Part shown: positions 26,929-36,839 of the stretch, in pieces
Layout of the letters: the number at the start of each line of letters is the position of its first letter
Position numbering within the stretch: position 1 is the stretch's first letter
From: Flavobacterium rhamnosiphilum
GTDB taxonomy: Bacteria > Bacteroidota > Bacteroidia > Flavobacteriales > Flavobacteriaceae
Direction: 5' to 3'
DNA: 64,000 nucleotides
NCBI RefSeq assembly: GCF_004349195.1
Contig: NZ_SMLG01000003.1
Coordinates: 1 to 64,000 of the forward strand
Position numbers and translations under genes: made by a program
The notes under the pieces: model-generated
Databases searched by the model: none
The model's input: the letters and a program-made list of their open reading frames with translations, nothing else
What the model was told of the DNA's origin: nothing

Positions 26929-27786
26929 TTACTTTTTTACATTAATTCCGTTTAATATTTCTTTTATTTTATTGACACTTTGCATTTCATTATAAATTGC
27001 ATCGTAATCTTCTTTTTCTAATAATTCTTTAAATTTTGATAAATTCGAAATGTATTCATCCAATGTTTTTACAACCTGTTTCCTGTTTTGTTTAAAAATA
27101 GGCGTCCACATTGCTGGGGAACTTTTGGCCAAACGAACCGTACTTTCAAAACCAGAACCTGCCATATCAAAAATATCCTGTTCGTCTTTCTCTTTATTGA
27201 TTACCGTTTTCCCAAGCATAAAGGCGCTGATATGCGATAAATGAGACACATAAGCGATATGTTTGTCATGTGATTTTGGATCCATGTAACGGATTCTCAT
27301 TCCCATTGCCGTAAAAAGCTGCAACGCCTTTTCCTGTAATTTGAAAGTCGTTTTCTCTACTTCACAAATGATATTCGTTTTCCCTTGAAACAATCCTTTT
27401 ATCGCTGCCGATGGCCCTGAAAACTCCGTTCCTGCAATAGGATGCGTGGCAATAAAATTCCTTCTTTTAGGATGATTGGCAACCACTTCACAAATCGGCA
27501 TTTTAGTAGAACCTACTTCAAAAACAATCGTGTTATTATCAACAACATCTAAAACTCTTGGTAAAACAGTCAGCGCTACATCAACTGGAACCGAAACGAT
27601 TACAAAGTCTGCATCAACTAAATCATCAAAAGTAGCGCCCGCATCAACAACTCCTAATGCAATTGCTTCCTGTAAATGGCTTTCATTAGTATCAATTCCA
27701 TAAATTTTGGCTTCCGGATGCAGCGTTTTAATGTCCAATGCCATCGAACCTCCAATTAATCCTATTCCTATTATGTATATTTTCAT
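26929..27786 (-). CDS. tyrA: Prephenate dehydrogenase
   Basis: TyrA oxidatively decarboxylates prephenate to 4-hydroxyphenylpyruvate on the way to tyrosine. The 285-residue protein has the NAD-binding GIGLIGGSMALDIK motif at residues 6-19, the ATHPIAGTEFSGP active-site segment and a helical C-terminal domain. There is no fused mutase or ACT domain. It is third in the aromatic operon, with a short C-rich repeat between it and the aminotransferase gene. Confidence 0.93.
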   Translation of the reverse strand: MKIYIIGIGLIGGSMALDIKTLHPEAKIYGIDTNESHLQEAIALGVVDAGATFDDLVDADFVIVSVPVDVALTVLPRVLDVVDNNTIVFEVGSTKMPICEVVANHPKRRNFIATHPIAGTEFSGPSAAIKGLFQGKTNIICEVEKTTFKLQEKALQLFTAMGMRIRYMDPKSHDKHIAYVSHLSHISAFMLGKTVINKEKDEQDIFDMAGSGFESTVRLAKSSPAMWTPIFKQNRKQVVKTLDEYISNLSKFKELLEKEDYDAIYNEMQSVNKIKEILNGINVKK

Positions 27787-27870
27787 TTTTTATTCAATTT
27801 CAATGTCAATTGCAAAAATCAATGTCAATGTCAAAAATTAATACGGACAAATCTAAATCCCTTTTTACCC

Positions 27871-27910
27871 GCTTCGGCTCCCCCTCCTTCGGAGGGGGTT
27901 GGGGGGAGGA
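27871..27910. repeat. C/G-rich palindromic repeat (tyrA side)
   Basis: It contains CCCCCTCCTTCGGAGGGGG and a G-run, a member of the same dispersed palindromic family found at 397, 38434, 43653, 43775 and 45078. It lies between the aminotransferase stop and tyrA. Confidence 0.65.
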
Positions 27911-29056
27911 CTAAATTCTCTCTATCGCCTCTTGTACTTTTTCCTCTTTTACACAAAGTGCAAATCGTATGTATCCTTCTCCATTAGAACCAAAAATGGT
28001 TCCCGGCGTAATAAAGATAGATTTGTCATATAAAATTTCATCAATGAATTTCTCTGCTGATGTAATTCCGTCAGGCAATTTTGCCCAAACAAATAATCCA
28101 ACTCCTTCCTTATAAACTTTACAACCTAATTTCTCAGCCAATTGTTCGGTAAGGATTCGGCGTTTTCTATAAATCGTATTCATCGATTCAAACCAAGCCT
28201 TGTCACTTTTCAAAGCTTCAATTGCTCCTTTTTGAATCCCGTAAAACATTCCGCTGTCCATGTTGCTTTTTACTTTTAGTACGGCATCAATACAAGCTGC
28301 ATTTCCTAAAACCATTCCAACTCTCCAGCCGGCCATGTTAAAAGTCTTGCTCAAAGAATTCAATTCTAAAGCCACTTCTTTGGCGCCTTCCACTTGCAAC
28401 AAACTCATCGGATTGTCATTCAAAACAAAACTGTACGGATTGTCATTGACTAATAATATCTGATGTTTTTTGGCGAAAGCCACCAATTTTTCAAATAATT
28501 GTAGACTTCCTCTTGCTCCTGTTGGCATGTGCGGATAACCAATCCACATGATTTTCACTTTCGATACATCCAATTTTTCCAAAGCTTCAAAATCAGGCTC
28601 CCAATTATTCGCTTCTTTTAAATCATAATAAACCGGCACAGCTCCTACTAAATTCGTCACCGAAGTATAAGTGGGATAGCCTGGATTTGGAATCAACACC
28701 TGATCGCCTTCATTCAAAAAAGCCAGTGAAATATGTATAATCCCTTCTTTGGAACCCATTAAAGGCAAAATTTCGTTAGCTGGATTCAACGCTACCTGAA
28801 AGTTGTTCTGATAAAAATCAGCTATACCTTGTCGCAATTCCGGCACCCCTTGATAACTTTGGTATTGATGTGCATTTTCATCTTGCATGGCTAGAACCAC
28901 TGCATCAATCACCGCTTGTGAAGGTTGCAAATCAGGGCTTCCAATTCCCATATTGATGATTGGTTTCCCCTCAGAAGCCAGTTGTCTTACTTCTCTTAAC
29001 TTGGATGAAAAATAGTATTCTTCAATTATATCCAGACGTTTCGCTGTGTTAATCAT
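27911..29056 (-). CDS. Class I aminotransferase (aromatic pathway)
   Basis: This 381-residue PLP aminotransferase of fold type I has the NPGYPTY segment, the DNPYSF segment and the PLP-lysine region ELNSLSKTFNMAGWRVG. It overlaps pheA by four bases (ATGA) and is followed by tyrA, so it probably makes phenylalanine and tyrosine from the keto acids. Its closest family also includes LL-diaminopimelate and aspartate aminotransferases, so the exact substrate is inferred from context. Confidence 0.87.
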   Translation of the reverse strand: MINTAKRLDIIEEYYFSSKLREVRQLASEGKPIINMGIGSPDLQPSQAVIDAVVLAMQDENAHQYQSYQGVPELRQGIADFYQNNFQVALNPANEILPLMGSKEGIIHISLAFLNEGDQVLIPNPGYPTYTSVTNLVGAVPVYYDLKEANNWEPDFEALEKLDVSKVKIMWIGYPHMPTGARGSLQLFEKLVAFAKKHQILLVNDNPYSFVLNDNPMSLLQVEGAKEVALELNSLSKTFNMAGWRVGMVLGNAACIDAVLKVKSNMDSGMFYGIQKGAIEALKSDKAWFESMNTIYRKRRILTEQLAEKLGCKVYKEGVGLFVWAKLPDGITSAEKFIDEILYDKSIFITPGTIFGSNGEGYIRFALCVKEEKVQEAIERI

Positions 29057-29880
29057 GGTTTTGTGTTTTTATATTCGCCTAAAACTTTAAAATATTCTGC
29101 CATAATCGCTAATAATGCTTTGGCTTTGGCATAATCTTCATATTCTTCAAAAGTGACATCTACAAAAAAAGAATATTTCCACGGCGTTTCTATTTTTGGC
29201 AAAGATTGTATCTTGGTCAAATTCAATTTGCAATCACTCATAACATTCAGAACTGCTGCCAAACTGCCTCGTTTATGATCCAGTTCGAATTTAATAGAAG
29301 CCCTGTTAATTTCTTTTTCTGCCACAAATGAATTCTCTTTTTTCAAAATTACAAATCGAGTCATATTATTATTAATCGTTTGTATTTCGGGGAACAAAAT
29401 TTCTAAATCATACAATTCCGAAGCCGTTTTACTCGCAATTGCAGCAATTCCTTTCAATTGTTTTTGGTGTATTCTTCGTGCTGTTTCGGCAGTATCCTTG
29501 TCTTCAACTAATTTTATGTTTGGGTATTTTTTCAGGAATTCCATACATTGCAATAGTGCCATAGGATGTGAATGTACTTCCTGAATATCTTCCATTTTTT
29601 GACCTTTTAATGCCATTAAATTCTGATGAATATTCAAATAATGCTCACCTATAATGTGCAAATTATTTTTATCTATCAAAGCGTAATTTGGTATTATCGG
29701 CCCTGCAATAGAGTTTTCTATCGCCATAACCGCCTGATCTGACTTACCTGATAAGAGGCTGTCAACCAACTCTTCAAACGACAAACATTCATCAACAGCT
29801 ACATTCTGATTGAAATATTCCTGTGCCACCTGATGATGAAAAGAACCCGTTATGCCTTGTATTCCAATTATTTCATTCAT
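29053..29880 (-). CDS. pheA: Prephenate dehydratase
   Basis: PheA converts prephenate to phenylpyruvate. About 275 residues: a PDT domain with GITGSFHHQVAQEYF, the AIENSIAGPIIPNY block and the MTRFVIL block, then a C-terminal ACT domain (about 195-270) containing FELDHKRGSLAAVLNVM for Phe feedback. I place the start at 29880 (MNEIIGIQG). An ATG 13 codons upstream would lie inside the leader terminator. It is the first enzyme gene of the operon, directly after the attenuator. Confidence 0.94.
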   Translation of the reverse strand: MNEIIGIQGITGSFHHQVAQEYFNQNVAVDECLSFEELVDSLLSGKSDQAVMAIENSIAGPIIPNYALIDKNNLHIIGEHYLNIHQNLMALKGQKMEDIQEVHSHPMALLQCMEFLKKYPNIKLVEDKDTAETARRIHQKQLKGIAAIASKTASELYDLEILFPEIQTINNNMTRFVILKKENSFVAEKEINRASIKFELDHKRGSLAAVLNVMSDCKLNLTKIQSLPKIETPWKYSFFVDVTFEEYEDYAKAKALLAIMAEYFKVLGEYKNTKP

Positions 29881-29897
29881 TTTACAAACTTTTAAGC

Positions 29898-29928
29898 AAA
29901 AAAAAATCCCGATTTGCATCGGGATTGT
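29898..29928 (-). terminator. Attenuator terminator in the pheA leader
   Basis: Minus-strand stem AATCCCGAT/ATCGGGATT (arms 29918-29926 and 29905-29913, 4-base loop) is followed by a run of T and then pheA 18 bp later. A terminator placed before the first gene indicates attenuation. Its 5' arm with flank (ACAATCCC, 29921-29928) is complementary to GGGATTGT at 29973-29980 inside the leader peptide gene, giving a competing antiterminator. Confidence 0.85.
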
Positions 29929-29957
29929 ATATTTATATTATCAATTTAATTTTATAA

Positions 29958-30038
29958 TTAAATAACCATACAACAATCCCTTTCAACTTTCCAGAAGAAA
30001 TAATAAGAGTTGCTAAAATAAAATCGGTTATTCAACAT
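29958..30038 (-). CDS. Aromatic-rich leader peptide (26 residues)
   Basis: The ORF starts MLNNRFYFSNSYYFFW and ends KVERDCCMVI. Eight of residues 6-16 are Phe, Tyr or Trp (F6 Y7 F8 Y12 Y13 F14 F15 W16). It begins about 24 nt after the predicted transcription start and stops just before the terminator. A ribosome stalled for lack of charged aromatic tRNAs would leave GGGATTGT (29973-29980, codons 20-22) free to pair with the terminator arm and let transcription enter pheA. A ribosome reaching the stop would cover it. This is the classic leader-peptide design, here for Phe/Tyr/(Trp). The tRNA specificity is inferred. Confidence 0.85.
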   Translation of the reverse strand: MLNNRFYFSNSYYFFWKVERDCCMVI

Positions 30039-30066
30039 GATGTTGTTTTTTGTATTAATTTCTATG

Positions 30067-30097
30067 CAAATGTAGAACATATTTTAACCCAACCAAA
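30067..30097 (-). promoter_or_regulatory. Promoter of the aromatic operon
   Basis: Minus strand TTTG (30094-30097), 19 nt, TACATTTG (30067-30074), a full Bacteroidetes promoter. It drives the leader peptide and the downstream pheA operon. Confidence 0.75.
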
Positions 30098-30206
30098 AAA
30101 AACATTTGATTATATGTAACAAAAAAAGAATTCTTTGTGAAAACTACTTTTTATTACAAAATACCTAAAAAAGAGACTTCTAACCTACCGCTTATTACCG
30201 ATTTCT

Positions 30207-30247
30207 AAATGCTTTTTTCAACTAATTCTAACTCAAAAAGCATTTAA
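30207..30247 (-). terminator. Hairpin at the end of the symporter gene
   Basis: Arms AAATGCTTTTT (30210 region) and AAAAAGCATTT overlap the stop codon at 30244. There is no clear U-tract, so terminator function is uncertain. Confidence 0.4.
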
Positions 30248-31491
30248 ACGGTTAAATTCGCCGAAAGCCATTTTTTTCCTTCAGAAATTCGGGTTACTAC
30301 CATTGCCGAAACCAAATCGCCATTCGCGTTCAATAATGTTGCCATAGGATCAACCAAAGTCCCCACTATCATCGCGGCCGGCAAAGCTTGCTCCATAGGA
30401 AACCCATAGACGGTTATCGCCAGAATTTCTCCTATATAACCTCCATTTGGAATTCCGCCCTCGACTACTGAAACAATTACCGTAATTCCCAATGCCACTA
30501 GTAAATTATAAGGATCCGTGAAATCTTTACCAAACATGGCAAAAATAACCGCGATTTTTATAATGGACGACATACTCGAACCGTCTTTGTGCAAAGGTGC
30601 ACCAAGTGGAATAACTACATTCCTGATATGACTCGGGATATTCATTCGTTCCGCGCCTTCCAGATTAGCAGGAATTGTCGCAATGCTGCTGCAGGTTCCC
30701 AATGCTGTTAATGAAGGCGTAATATTATTTTTCCAAAATACTTTAAATCCTAATTTCCCTCCGGCGATAAAAGCATACAAACTAAAAAATACGACAAAGT
30801 AAAAAGCACAAACCGCATAATAAAGTCCTAAAGGTTTTGCGTAAGCACCAAATAATTGCGGTCCAAAAATCCCGACCTGATACGCAAAATAAGCACCCAA
30901 ACCTATTGGAGCCGTTTTCATAATCATGTGTAACAATTGCTTCATCACTTCATTTCCTGAATTTAGGAAACGACTGAAATCTTTCCCTTTTTCTCCCGAA
31001 TGCAAACTGGCAAATCCTATTAAAAAAGAAAATATAATGAGCGCCAGCATATTTTTTCGAGACAACAGTTCAAAGAAGTCACTTGCAGTAAGCAACTGGG
31101 TAATTTGTGAACCCGCAGAACTTTCCTGAATGCTTTCCAATGGAATTTTGGAAATGATAATGTCTTGCTGAATGGGAAATAACAACACACCAACAATCAT
31201 CAAAATGGCCGAAATCAATACTGTACTTAAAAACACGCCAATGACAATTACAAACAATTTTCCAAGTTTCTCTGATTTTTCTAAATTAGCAATCGAAGAT
31301 GCAATCGTAAAAAATATCAATGGAATGATTGCTGTAAACAATAAATTCAGAAATATATCTCCCAAAGGTTTAATCACTTCTACTCCTTTCCCAAAAACTA
31401 AACCTAATATACTTCCTGCCAGAATACCGCCAAGTAGCAATAAAATACTTTTGTAGTTTTTCAAGAAACTGCCCGACTGTGTATTTTTCAT
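30244..31491 (-). CDS. Dicarboxylate/amino acid:cation symporter (DAACS)
   Basis: The 415-residue inner-membrane transporter has the GltP/GltT/DctA layout of about eight membrane helices and two re-entrant loops. Late motifs are the TLTAL/GTCSSIATIPANLEG serine-rich loop and the GAPLHKDGSSMSS segment, followed by the NANGD segment near the C-terminus. It imports glutamate, aspartate or C4-dicarboxylates with Na+ or H+. It is monocistronic, next to the aromatic operon leader. Confidence 0.9.
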   Translation of the reverse strand: MKNTQSGSFLKNYKSILLLLGGILAGSILGLVFGKGVEVIKPLGDIFLNLLFTAIIPLIFFTIASSIANLEKSEKLGKLFVIVIGVFLSTVLISAILMIVGVLLFPIQQDIIISKIPLESIQESSAGSQITQLLTASDFFELLSRKNMLALIIFSFLIGFASLHSGEKGKDFSRFLNSGNEVMKQLLHMIMKTAPIGLGAYFAYQVGIFGPQLFGAYAKPLGLYYAVCAFYFVVFFSLYAFIAGGKLGFKVFWKNNITPSLTALGTCSSIATIPANLEGAERMNIPSHIRNVVIPLGAPLHKDGSSMSSIIKIAVIFAMFGKDFTDPYNLLVALGITVIVSVVEGGIPNGGYIGEILAITVYGFPMEQALPAAMIVGTLVDPMATLLNANGDLVSAMVVTRISEGKKWLSANLTV

Positions 31492-31639
31492 ATTTATATA
31501 GTTTATGGTAAATATATAAATCTAAAATAGAATATCATCTCGCTTTGTAAAACTTTGAAAAAGGTCTTTTTAGCTATTGGGCTACAAAAAACAATAAATC
31601 AATACTTTTTCTGTTTACTTTTGTAACAAAATATATTCC

Positions 31640-32536
31640 ATGTCAATAGAAGTTAATAATATATCCAAAAGCTATGGTGCCCAAAAAGCACTGGATAACA
31701 TTTCATTTTCCATTAATAAAGGAGAAATAGTTGGATTTTTAGGTCCAAACGGAGCCGGGAAATCGACTTTAATGAAAATATTGACCACGTATATTAATGC
31801 TGATGAAGGTTCTGCAATCGTAAATGGAAACGATGTAAACACCCAACAAAAAGCCGTTCAGCTTTCCATTGGCTATTTACCGGAACACAATCCGTTGTAC
31901 TTGGATTTATATGTACGTGAATATTTAGCTTTTAACGCTGATGTGTACAAAGTAGCTAAATCCAGGATCGAAGAAGTAATTCAATTGACAGGTTTAAGTG
32001 CCGAAAGTCATAAAAAAATAGGACAATTATCCAAAGGATATCGCCAACGCGTAGGTCTTGCCAATGCGTTATTACACAATCCCGATGTTTTGATTTTGGA
32101 CGAACCAACAACTGGTTTAGATCCGAACCAATTGATGGAAATTCGTAATGTTATTAAAAACGTAGGAAAAGACAAAACCGTTTTTCTATCTACGCACATT
32201 ATGCAGGAAGTCGAAGCCATTTGTGACCGCGTTATTATCATCAATAACGGTAAAATTGTTACCGATAAAAAACTGGACAACTTAATTTCTGAAGATGCAG
32301 TACAAGTTATCGAAGTAGAATTTGATTATAAAATCGAAGAAGAAGCTATTGCTAAAATCGAAAATCTTGTTTCTTATAGAAATACGCACGATATGATTTG
32401 GGAATTGACTTTCAAAGCGGATAAAGACATGCGCCCGGCAGTTTTTGATTTTGCCAATGCCAATGGTTTGAAAACTTTACAACTCAATCAGAAGAATAAA
32501 AACTTGGAGGCCGTATTTAGAGAGATTACGAAGTAG
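31640..32536 (+). CDS. gldA: Gliding motility ABC transporter ATP-binding protein
   Basis: The 298-residue ATPase has Walker A GPNGAGKS near residue 36, the LSKGYRQRVGL signature, Walker B VLILDEPTTGLD and the switch His in STHIMQEVEA. The opening MSIEVNNISKSYG and overall sequence match GldA of flavobacteria, which is needed for gliding in F. johnsoniae together with GldF and GldG. Those partners are not in the window. A TACTTTTG -7 box lies 16 bp before the start. Confidence 0.9.
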   Translation: MSIEVNNISKSYGAQKALDNISFSINKGEIVGFLGPNGAGKSTLMKILTTYINADEGSAIVNGNDVNTQQKAVQLSIGYLPEHNPLYLDLYVREYLAFNADVYKVAKSRIEEVIQLTGLSAESHKKIGQLSKGYRQRVGLANALLHNPDVLILDEPTTGLDPNQLMEIRNVIKNVGKDKTVFLSTHIMQEVEAICDRVIIINNGKIVTDKKLDNLISEDAVQVIEVEFDYKIEEEAIAKIENLVSYRNTHDMIWELTFKADKDMRPAVFDFANANGLKTLQLNQKNKNLEAVFREITK

Positions 32537-32545
32537 TTTACAACT

Positions 32546-32588
32546 AAAAAAAGCTCGTTTAAATTCATTTTAAACGAGCTTTTTTTTT
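32546..32588 (+). terminator. gldA terminator
   Basis: A 17-18 bp hairpin with arms AAGCTCGTTTAAA/TTTAAACGAGCTT is followed by a run of T. It sits 10 bp after the gldA stop and can also serve metF from the other strand. Confidence 0.9.
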
Positions 32589-32606
32589 ATGAAATACGAT
32601 TGAAAA

Positions 32607-33563
32607 TTAAAAAACCTTACTCGCTATTTGTCGAATATTCTCTGATTTTCCCATTGAATAATAATGCAAAACAGGAACACCAGCAGCCTTAAGTTCAAGC
32701 GATTGTTGGATTGCCCATTCAATTCCTACTTGTCTGATGTCTGCATTATTTTTGCATTGATCCACGGCGTGAATCAAATCTTCGGGCAAATCGATTCTAA
32801 AAATTTGCGGTAATATTTGCAAATGTCTTTGTACCGCAATAGGTTTTATTCCCGGAATAATAGGAACCGTGATTCCCATTTCTCTGGCTTTAGCGACAAA
32901 CTCGAAATATTTTGCATTGTCAAAAAACATTTGGGTCACCACATAATCGGCACCTGCATCTACTTTTTCTTTCAATCTTTTTAAATCAGATTGTAATGAC
33001 GGAGATTCCAGATGTTTTTCTGGATAACCCGCAACTCCAATACAAAAATTGGATTTGTTGTCCACCTCCATTACATCATGCAAGTATTTCCCGTTATTCA
33101 ATTGATAGATTTGTTTTACCAAATCGACTGCAAAATCATTCCCTCCTTGTTTTGGAATAAAATATTGTTCGTCTTTCATGGCATCACCTCGCAAAGCCAT
33201 CACGTTATCAATTCCCAGATAATGACAATCGACCAATAAATACTCCGTTTCTTCTTTGGTGAAACCTCCACAAAGTACATGCGGAATAGTATCTACATTG
33301 TATTTGTGTTTTATGGAAGCGCAAATTCCCAGTGTTCCGGGGCGCATTCTGGTCAGTCTTTTGTCTAATAAGCCGTTGCCTTTGTCAATATAAATAAACT
33401 CTTCTCTCGAAGTCGTTACATCTATAAAAGGAGGTTTGAACTCCATCAACGGATCAATATTATCGTATAATTCCTGAATACTTTTTCCCTTTTGTGGCGG
33501 AATAATTTCAAATGAGAATAATGTTTTCTCTTTTGCGTCTTCTATATGTTGTGTTACCTTCAT
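32607..33563 (-). CDS. metF: Methylenetetrahydrofolate reductase
   Basis: MetF reduces 5,10-methylene-THF to 5-methyl-THF, the methyl donor for MetH. The 318-residue protein has FSFEIIPPQKG near the N-terminus, the ALRGDAM segment and the DYVVTQMFFDNAKYF segment. I use the ATG at 33563. One 18 codons upstream would add a low-complexity leader overlapping a repeat. It is downstream of the metH C-terminal gene. Confidence 0.94.
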   Translation of the reverse strand: MKVTQHIEDAKEKTLFSFEIIPPQKGKSIQELYDNIDPLMEFKPPFIDVTTSREEFIYIDKGNGLLDKRLTRMRPGTLGICASIKHKYNVDTIPHVLCGGFTKEETEYLLVDCHYLGIDNVMALRGDAMKDEQYFIPKQGGNDFAVDLVKQIYQLNNGKYLHDVMEVDNKSNFCIGVAGYPEKHLESPSLQSDLKRLKEKVDAGADYVVTQMFFDNAKYFEFVAKAREMGITVPIIPGIKPIAVQRHLQILPQIFRIDLPEDLIHAVDQCKNNADIRQVGIEWAIQQSLELKAAGVPVLHYYSMGKSENIRQIASKVF

Positions 33564-33647
33564 GTTTTTAGTTTGTTGTTTATGGTTTGTTGTTGTTCGT
33601 TCTGGTTCTAAAACCATAAACTATAAACCAACAACCATAAACCGTTC

Positions 33648-36329
33648 TTAATCTGCTATATTCGGATTCAGCCATTTCATGGCTTTATCGGTCGAAATAC
33701 TTCTTCGTTTGGCGTAATCAATGACTTGGTCTTCTTTTATTTTTCCGAGTCCAAAATACTTGCTTTCGGGATTTCCAAAATAATAACCTGAAACAGAAGA
33801 AGCAGGCCACATCGCCATACTTTCCGTTAAAGTCACTCCAATTTCTTTTTCAACATTTAATAATTTCCAAATCGTTGGTTTTTCTAAATGGTCGGGACAA
33901 GCCGGATAACCTGGTGCTGGACGAATTCCTTTGTACACTTCATCAATCATTGCTTCGGTAGTTAAAGCCTCATCGGCAGCATAACCCCAAATTTCTTTTC
34001 TTACTTTTTCATGCAAATATTCGGCAAAGGCTTCCGCAAAACGATCCGCCAATGCTTTGACCATAATCGAGTTATAATCGTCTAAATCTCTTTCAAATTC
34101 AGCCGCCCATTCATCTACACCAAAACCGGTCGTCACACAAAATGCACCCATATAATCGGTTTTACCGCTGTCTTTCGGAGCAATAAAATCAGACAAAGCA
34201 ATGTTTGGAGCTCCTTTCGTTTTTTGTGATTGCTGACGCAACGTCAAGAATTTCTCTAATACTTTTCCGTTTTCATCACTCAATTCAATATCATCATCAT
34301 TCACTTGATTGGCAGGAAAAATTCCGTAAATACCTTTGGCAGTTAGTTTCTTTTCTCTCAAAATCACTTCCAACATTTCCTGCGCATCCGCAAAAACCGA
34401 AGTGGCTTGTTCGCCTACCACTTCATCCGTTAAAATCGCTGGATATTTTCCGAACAATTCCCAAGTTCTAAAAAACGGAGTCCAGTCAATATACGGAACC
34501 AAAACATCCAAATCGACTTCGATGGTTTGTTCTCCAATTATATTTGGTTTTACAGGAGTAAAATTCTCCCAATCCAATTGCAATTTATTTTTACGAGCTT
34601 GCTCAATGGTCAAGAAATTTTTGTCGCGCGAACGGTTCAAAAACGTCTCTCTAAACGCATCGTATTCTGCTCTAATATCACTTGCGTATAATTTTTTATC
34701 CTTGTTCAATAAACTTCCAGCAACCGTTACGGCTCTCGAAGCATCATTTACGTGAATAACCGTTTCTCTATATTGTGGCGCAATTTTCACCGCTGTATGC
34801 GCACGCGAAGTCGTTGCCCCACCGATCATTATTGGAATTTTCAGCCCTCTTTTATCTAATTCCTTGGCGAGATAAACCATTTCGTCTAGTGACGGTGTGA
34901 TCAATCCGCTTAACCCGATAATATCCACATTGTGTTCTATGGCCGCAGCAATAATTTTTTCGGGAGGCACCATTACGCCCAAATCTACAATCTCATAATT
35001 ATTACACGCAAGCACCACGCTTACAATGTTTTTACCAATATCGTGTACATCTCCTTTTACGGTTGCCATCAGGATTTTTCCATTCCCTTGTTTGTCGCCA
35101 GCCTGTTTACTTGCTTCAATATAAGGCAACAAATAGGCCACGGCTTTTTTCATTACCCGAGCCGATTTTACCACTTGCGGCAAAAACATTTTACCCGAAC
35201 CAAACAAATCCCCAACAACATTCATTCCTGTCATTAAGTTGATTTCAATAACTTCGATGGGTTTTGTAGCTTCCAATCGAGCTTCTTCAACATCAATTTC
35301 TATAAAGGCATCAACCCCTTTTACAAGTGAGTGCGTGATACGCTCTTGAACCGTTCCCGAACGCCATTCTTGAACCGCTTTCTCATTGCTCTTTACATCT
35401 CCTTTTACATTTTCGGCAAAGTCCAAAAGTCTTTCCGTTGCATCGTCTCGTCTGTTTAGAATTACATCTTCAACGTGTTCTAATAAATCCTTTGGAATTT
35501 CGTCATAAATAGACAACATTTCAGGATTTACGATTCCCATCGTCATTCCGTTTTGAATTGCGTGGTATAAAAACACCGAGTGCATTGCTTCCCGAACCGT
35601 GTCATTTCCTCTAAACGAGAACGAAACATTACTTACGCCTCCGCTAATATGCGCATGAGGAAGATTTTCCCTAACCCATTTTGTCCCTCTAAAGAAATCT
35701 AAAGCATTCAGGCGGTGCTCCTCCATACCTGTCGCAACTGGAAATATATTCAAATCGAAAATGATATCCTGTGGAGGAAAACCAACTTTGTTTACCAAAA
35801 TGTCATATGACCGTTGGCAAATTTCTACTCTACGTTCGTAATTATCGGCTTGCCCGACCTCATCAAAAGCCATAATAATTGCCGCAGCTCCGTAGCGTTT
35901 AATCAATTTGGCGTGATGAATAAATTGTTCTTCCCCTTCTTTTAATGAAATAGAATTTACGACACTCTTTCCCTGAACTACTTTTAAACCCGCCTCGATA
36001 ATATCCCATTTCGAGCTGTCAATCATTATCGGAACTCTAGAAATATCAGGTTCCGCAGCGATTAAATTCAGAAATTTTGTCATTGCATATTCACCATCAA
36101 GCATTCCTTCATCCATATTAATATCGATGATTTGTGCTCCTCCTTCCACTTGTTCTTTAGCTATGCTGAGTGCTTCTTCGTATTTTTCCTCCTTAATTAA
36201 TCGAAGGAATTTTCTAGAACCCGTAACATTGGTTCGTTCACCAATGTTTACAAAAACGCTGTTGGGCGTAATGATTAAAGGCTCTAGTCCCGATAATACC
36301 AAGTTTTTTCTAGTTTCTGCGTGTGCCAT
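33648..36329 (-). CDS. metH: Methionine synthase, folate/B12/activation half (split MetH)
   Basis: This 893-residue protein is the C-terminal part of cobalamin-dependent methionine synthase. It has a pterin-binding domain ([16 protein letters not shown] near residue 27), a cobalamin domain with the DxHxxG motif ([12 protein letters not shown]), and the C-terminal SAM-activation domain with [14 protein letters not shown]. The homocysteine-binding half is encoded by a separate gene at 37440-38489. A split at this boundary is common in Bacteroidetes and is not a frameshift. A lipoprotein gene and repeats lie between the two halves here. Confidence 0.95.
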   Translation of the reverse strand: MAHAETRKNLVLSGLEPLIITPNSVFVNIGERTNVTGSRKFLRLIKEEKYEEALSIAKEQVEGGAQIIDINMDEGMLDGEYAMTKFLNLIAAEPDISRVPIMIDSSKWDIIEAGLKVVQGKSVVNSISLKEGEEQFIHHAKLIKRYGAAAIIMAFDEVGQADNYERRVEICQRSYDILVNKVGFPPQDIIFDLNIFPVATGMEEHRLNALDFFRGTKWVRENLPHAHISGGVSNVSFSFRGNDTVREAMHSVFLYHAIQNGMTMGIVNPEMLSIYDEIPKDLLEHVEDVILNRRDDATERLLDFAENVKGDVKSNEKAVQEWRSGTVQERITHSLVKGVDAFIEIDVEEARLEATKPIEVIEINLMTGMNVVGDLFGSGKMFLPQVVKSARVMKKAVAYLLPYIEASKQAGDKQGNGKILMATVKGDVHDIGKNIVSVVLACNNYEIVDLGVMVPPEKIIAAAIEHNVDIIGLSGLITPSLDEMVYLAKELDKRGLKIPIMIGGATTSRAHTAVKIAPQYRETVIHVNDASRAVTVAGSLLNKDKKLYASDIRAEYDAFRETFLNRSRDKNFLTIEQARKNKLQLDWENFTPVKPNIIGEQTIEVDLDVLVPYIDWTPFFRTWELFGKYPAILTDEVVGEQATSVFADAQEMLEVILREKKLTAKGIYGIFPANQVNDDDIELSDENGKVLEKFLTLRQQSQKTKGAPNIALSDFIAPKDSGKTDYMGAFCVTTGFGVDEWAAEFERDLDDYNSIMVKALADRFAEAFAEYLHEKVRKEIWGYAADEALTTEAMIDEVYKGIRPAPGYPACPDHLEKPTIWKLLNVEKEIGVTLTESMAMWPASSVSGYYFGNPESKYFGLGKIKEDQVIDYAKRRSISTDKAMKWLNPNIAD

Positions 36330-36454
36330 TTTTGTTTTGTTTGATCCTGCAAGGTTTCTAAAACCTTGTAGGTTTAATCTTTTTATTGTTTTTTTGACTA
36401 CAGCTTTTTAAAAACATATAGCTATCTTTTATCTTTATTCAATAACACTTTTTG

Positions 36455-36560
36455 GGCGTGTCCCAAGGGTCGGGCTATTCGTTTCAAGTCCTCGACAAAT
36501 TCCGCTATCGCTTCATTTGTCTGTGGGCTTTTCACTGCTATCCCTCACGCGGGTTTGTGC
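36455..36560. repeat. Dispersed intergenic repeat (reverse orientation)
   Basis: Its reverse complement aligns with 541-668. Shared blocks are GAGGGATA, GAAAAGCCCACAG, CGAGGACTTG and ATAGCCCGAC. Confidence 0.6.
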
Positions 36561-36699
36561 ATTGCATCAATGTTTTTATTTTCATCAACATCGGAATGAA
36601 TTCCGCTGCAATTGACATTTTCTTTTTCAACCAATAGAATAAATTCCGTTCCTACAAAATGTACCGTTCCTACGGGACTCAAATCTCACCAACTCGTTT

Positions 36700-36754
36700 G
36701 TCATTCCGACGAAGGAGGAATCTCATTATGTGATTCCTCCTTCGTCGGAATGAC
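36700..36754. repeat. Perfect 23 bp inverted repeat
   Basis: Arms 36700-36722 and 36732-36754 are exact complements with core CCGACGAAGGAGGAATC and a 9-base loop. A degenerate relative is at 54691-54733. Confidence 0.75.
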
Positions 36755-36839
36755 AAAAATCACACTTTATATTTTTGTTCTCATTATCGGCGCGGATTGT
36801 AAATCCTCGCTATCAGAGTGATGTCTATCGAAAATCGTT

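Larger units (their letters stand above)
36330..36839. other. Gene-free stretch built of repeats
   Basis: No gene is visible. It contains a small hairpin (about 36347-36375), a reverse-oriented copy of the dispersed repeat (36455-36560) and a perfect 23 bp hairpin (36700-36754). It separates the two halves of metH. Confidence 0.6.

Noticed and set aside
29881..29919. Longer pheA reading frame from 29919 (MQIGIFF...)
   Set aside because: This start would place the first codons inside the attenuator terminator and its U-tract. The ATG at 29880 fits the family start.
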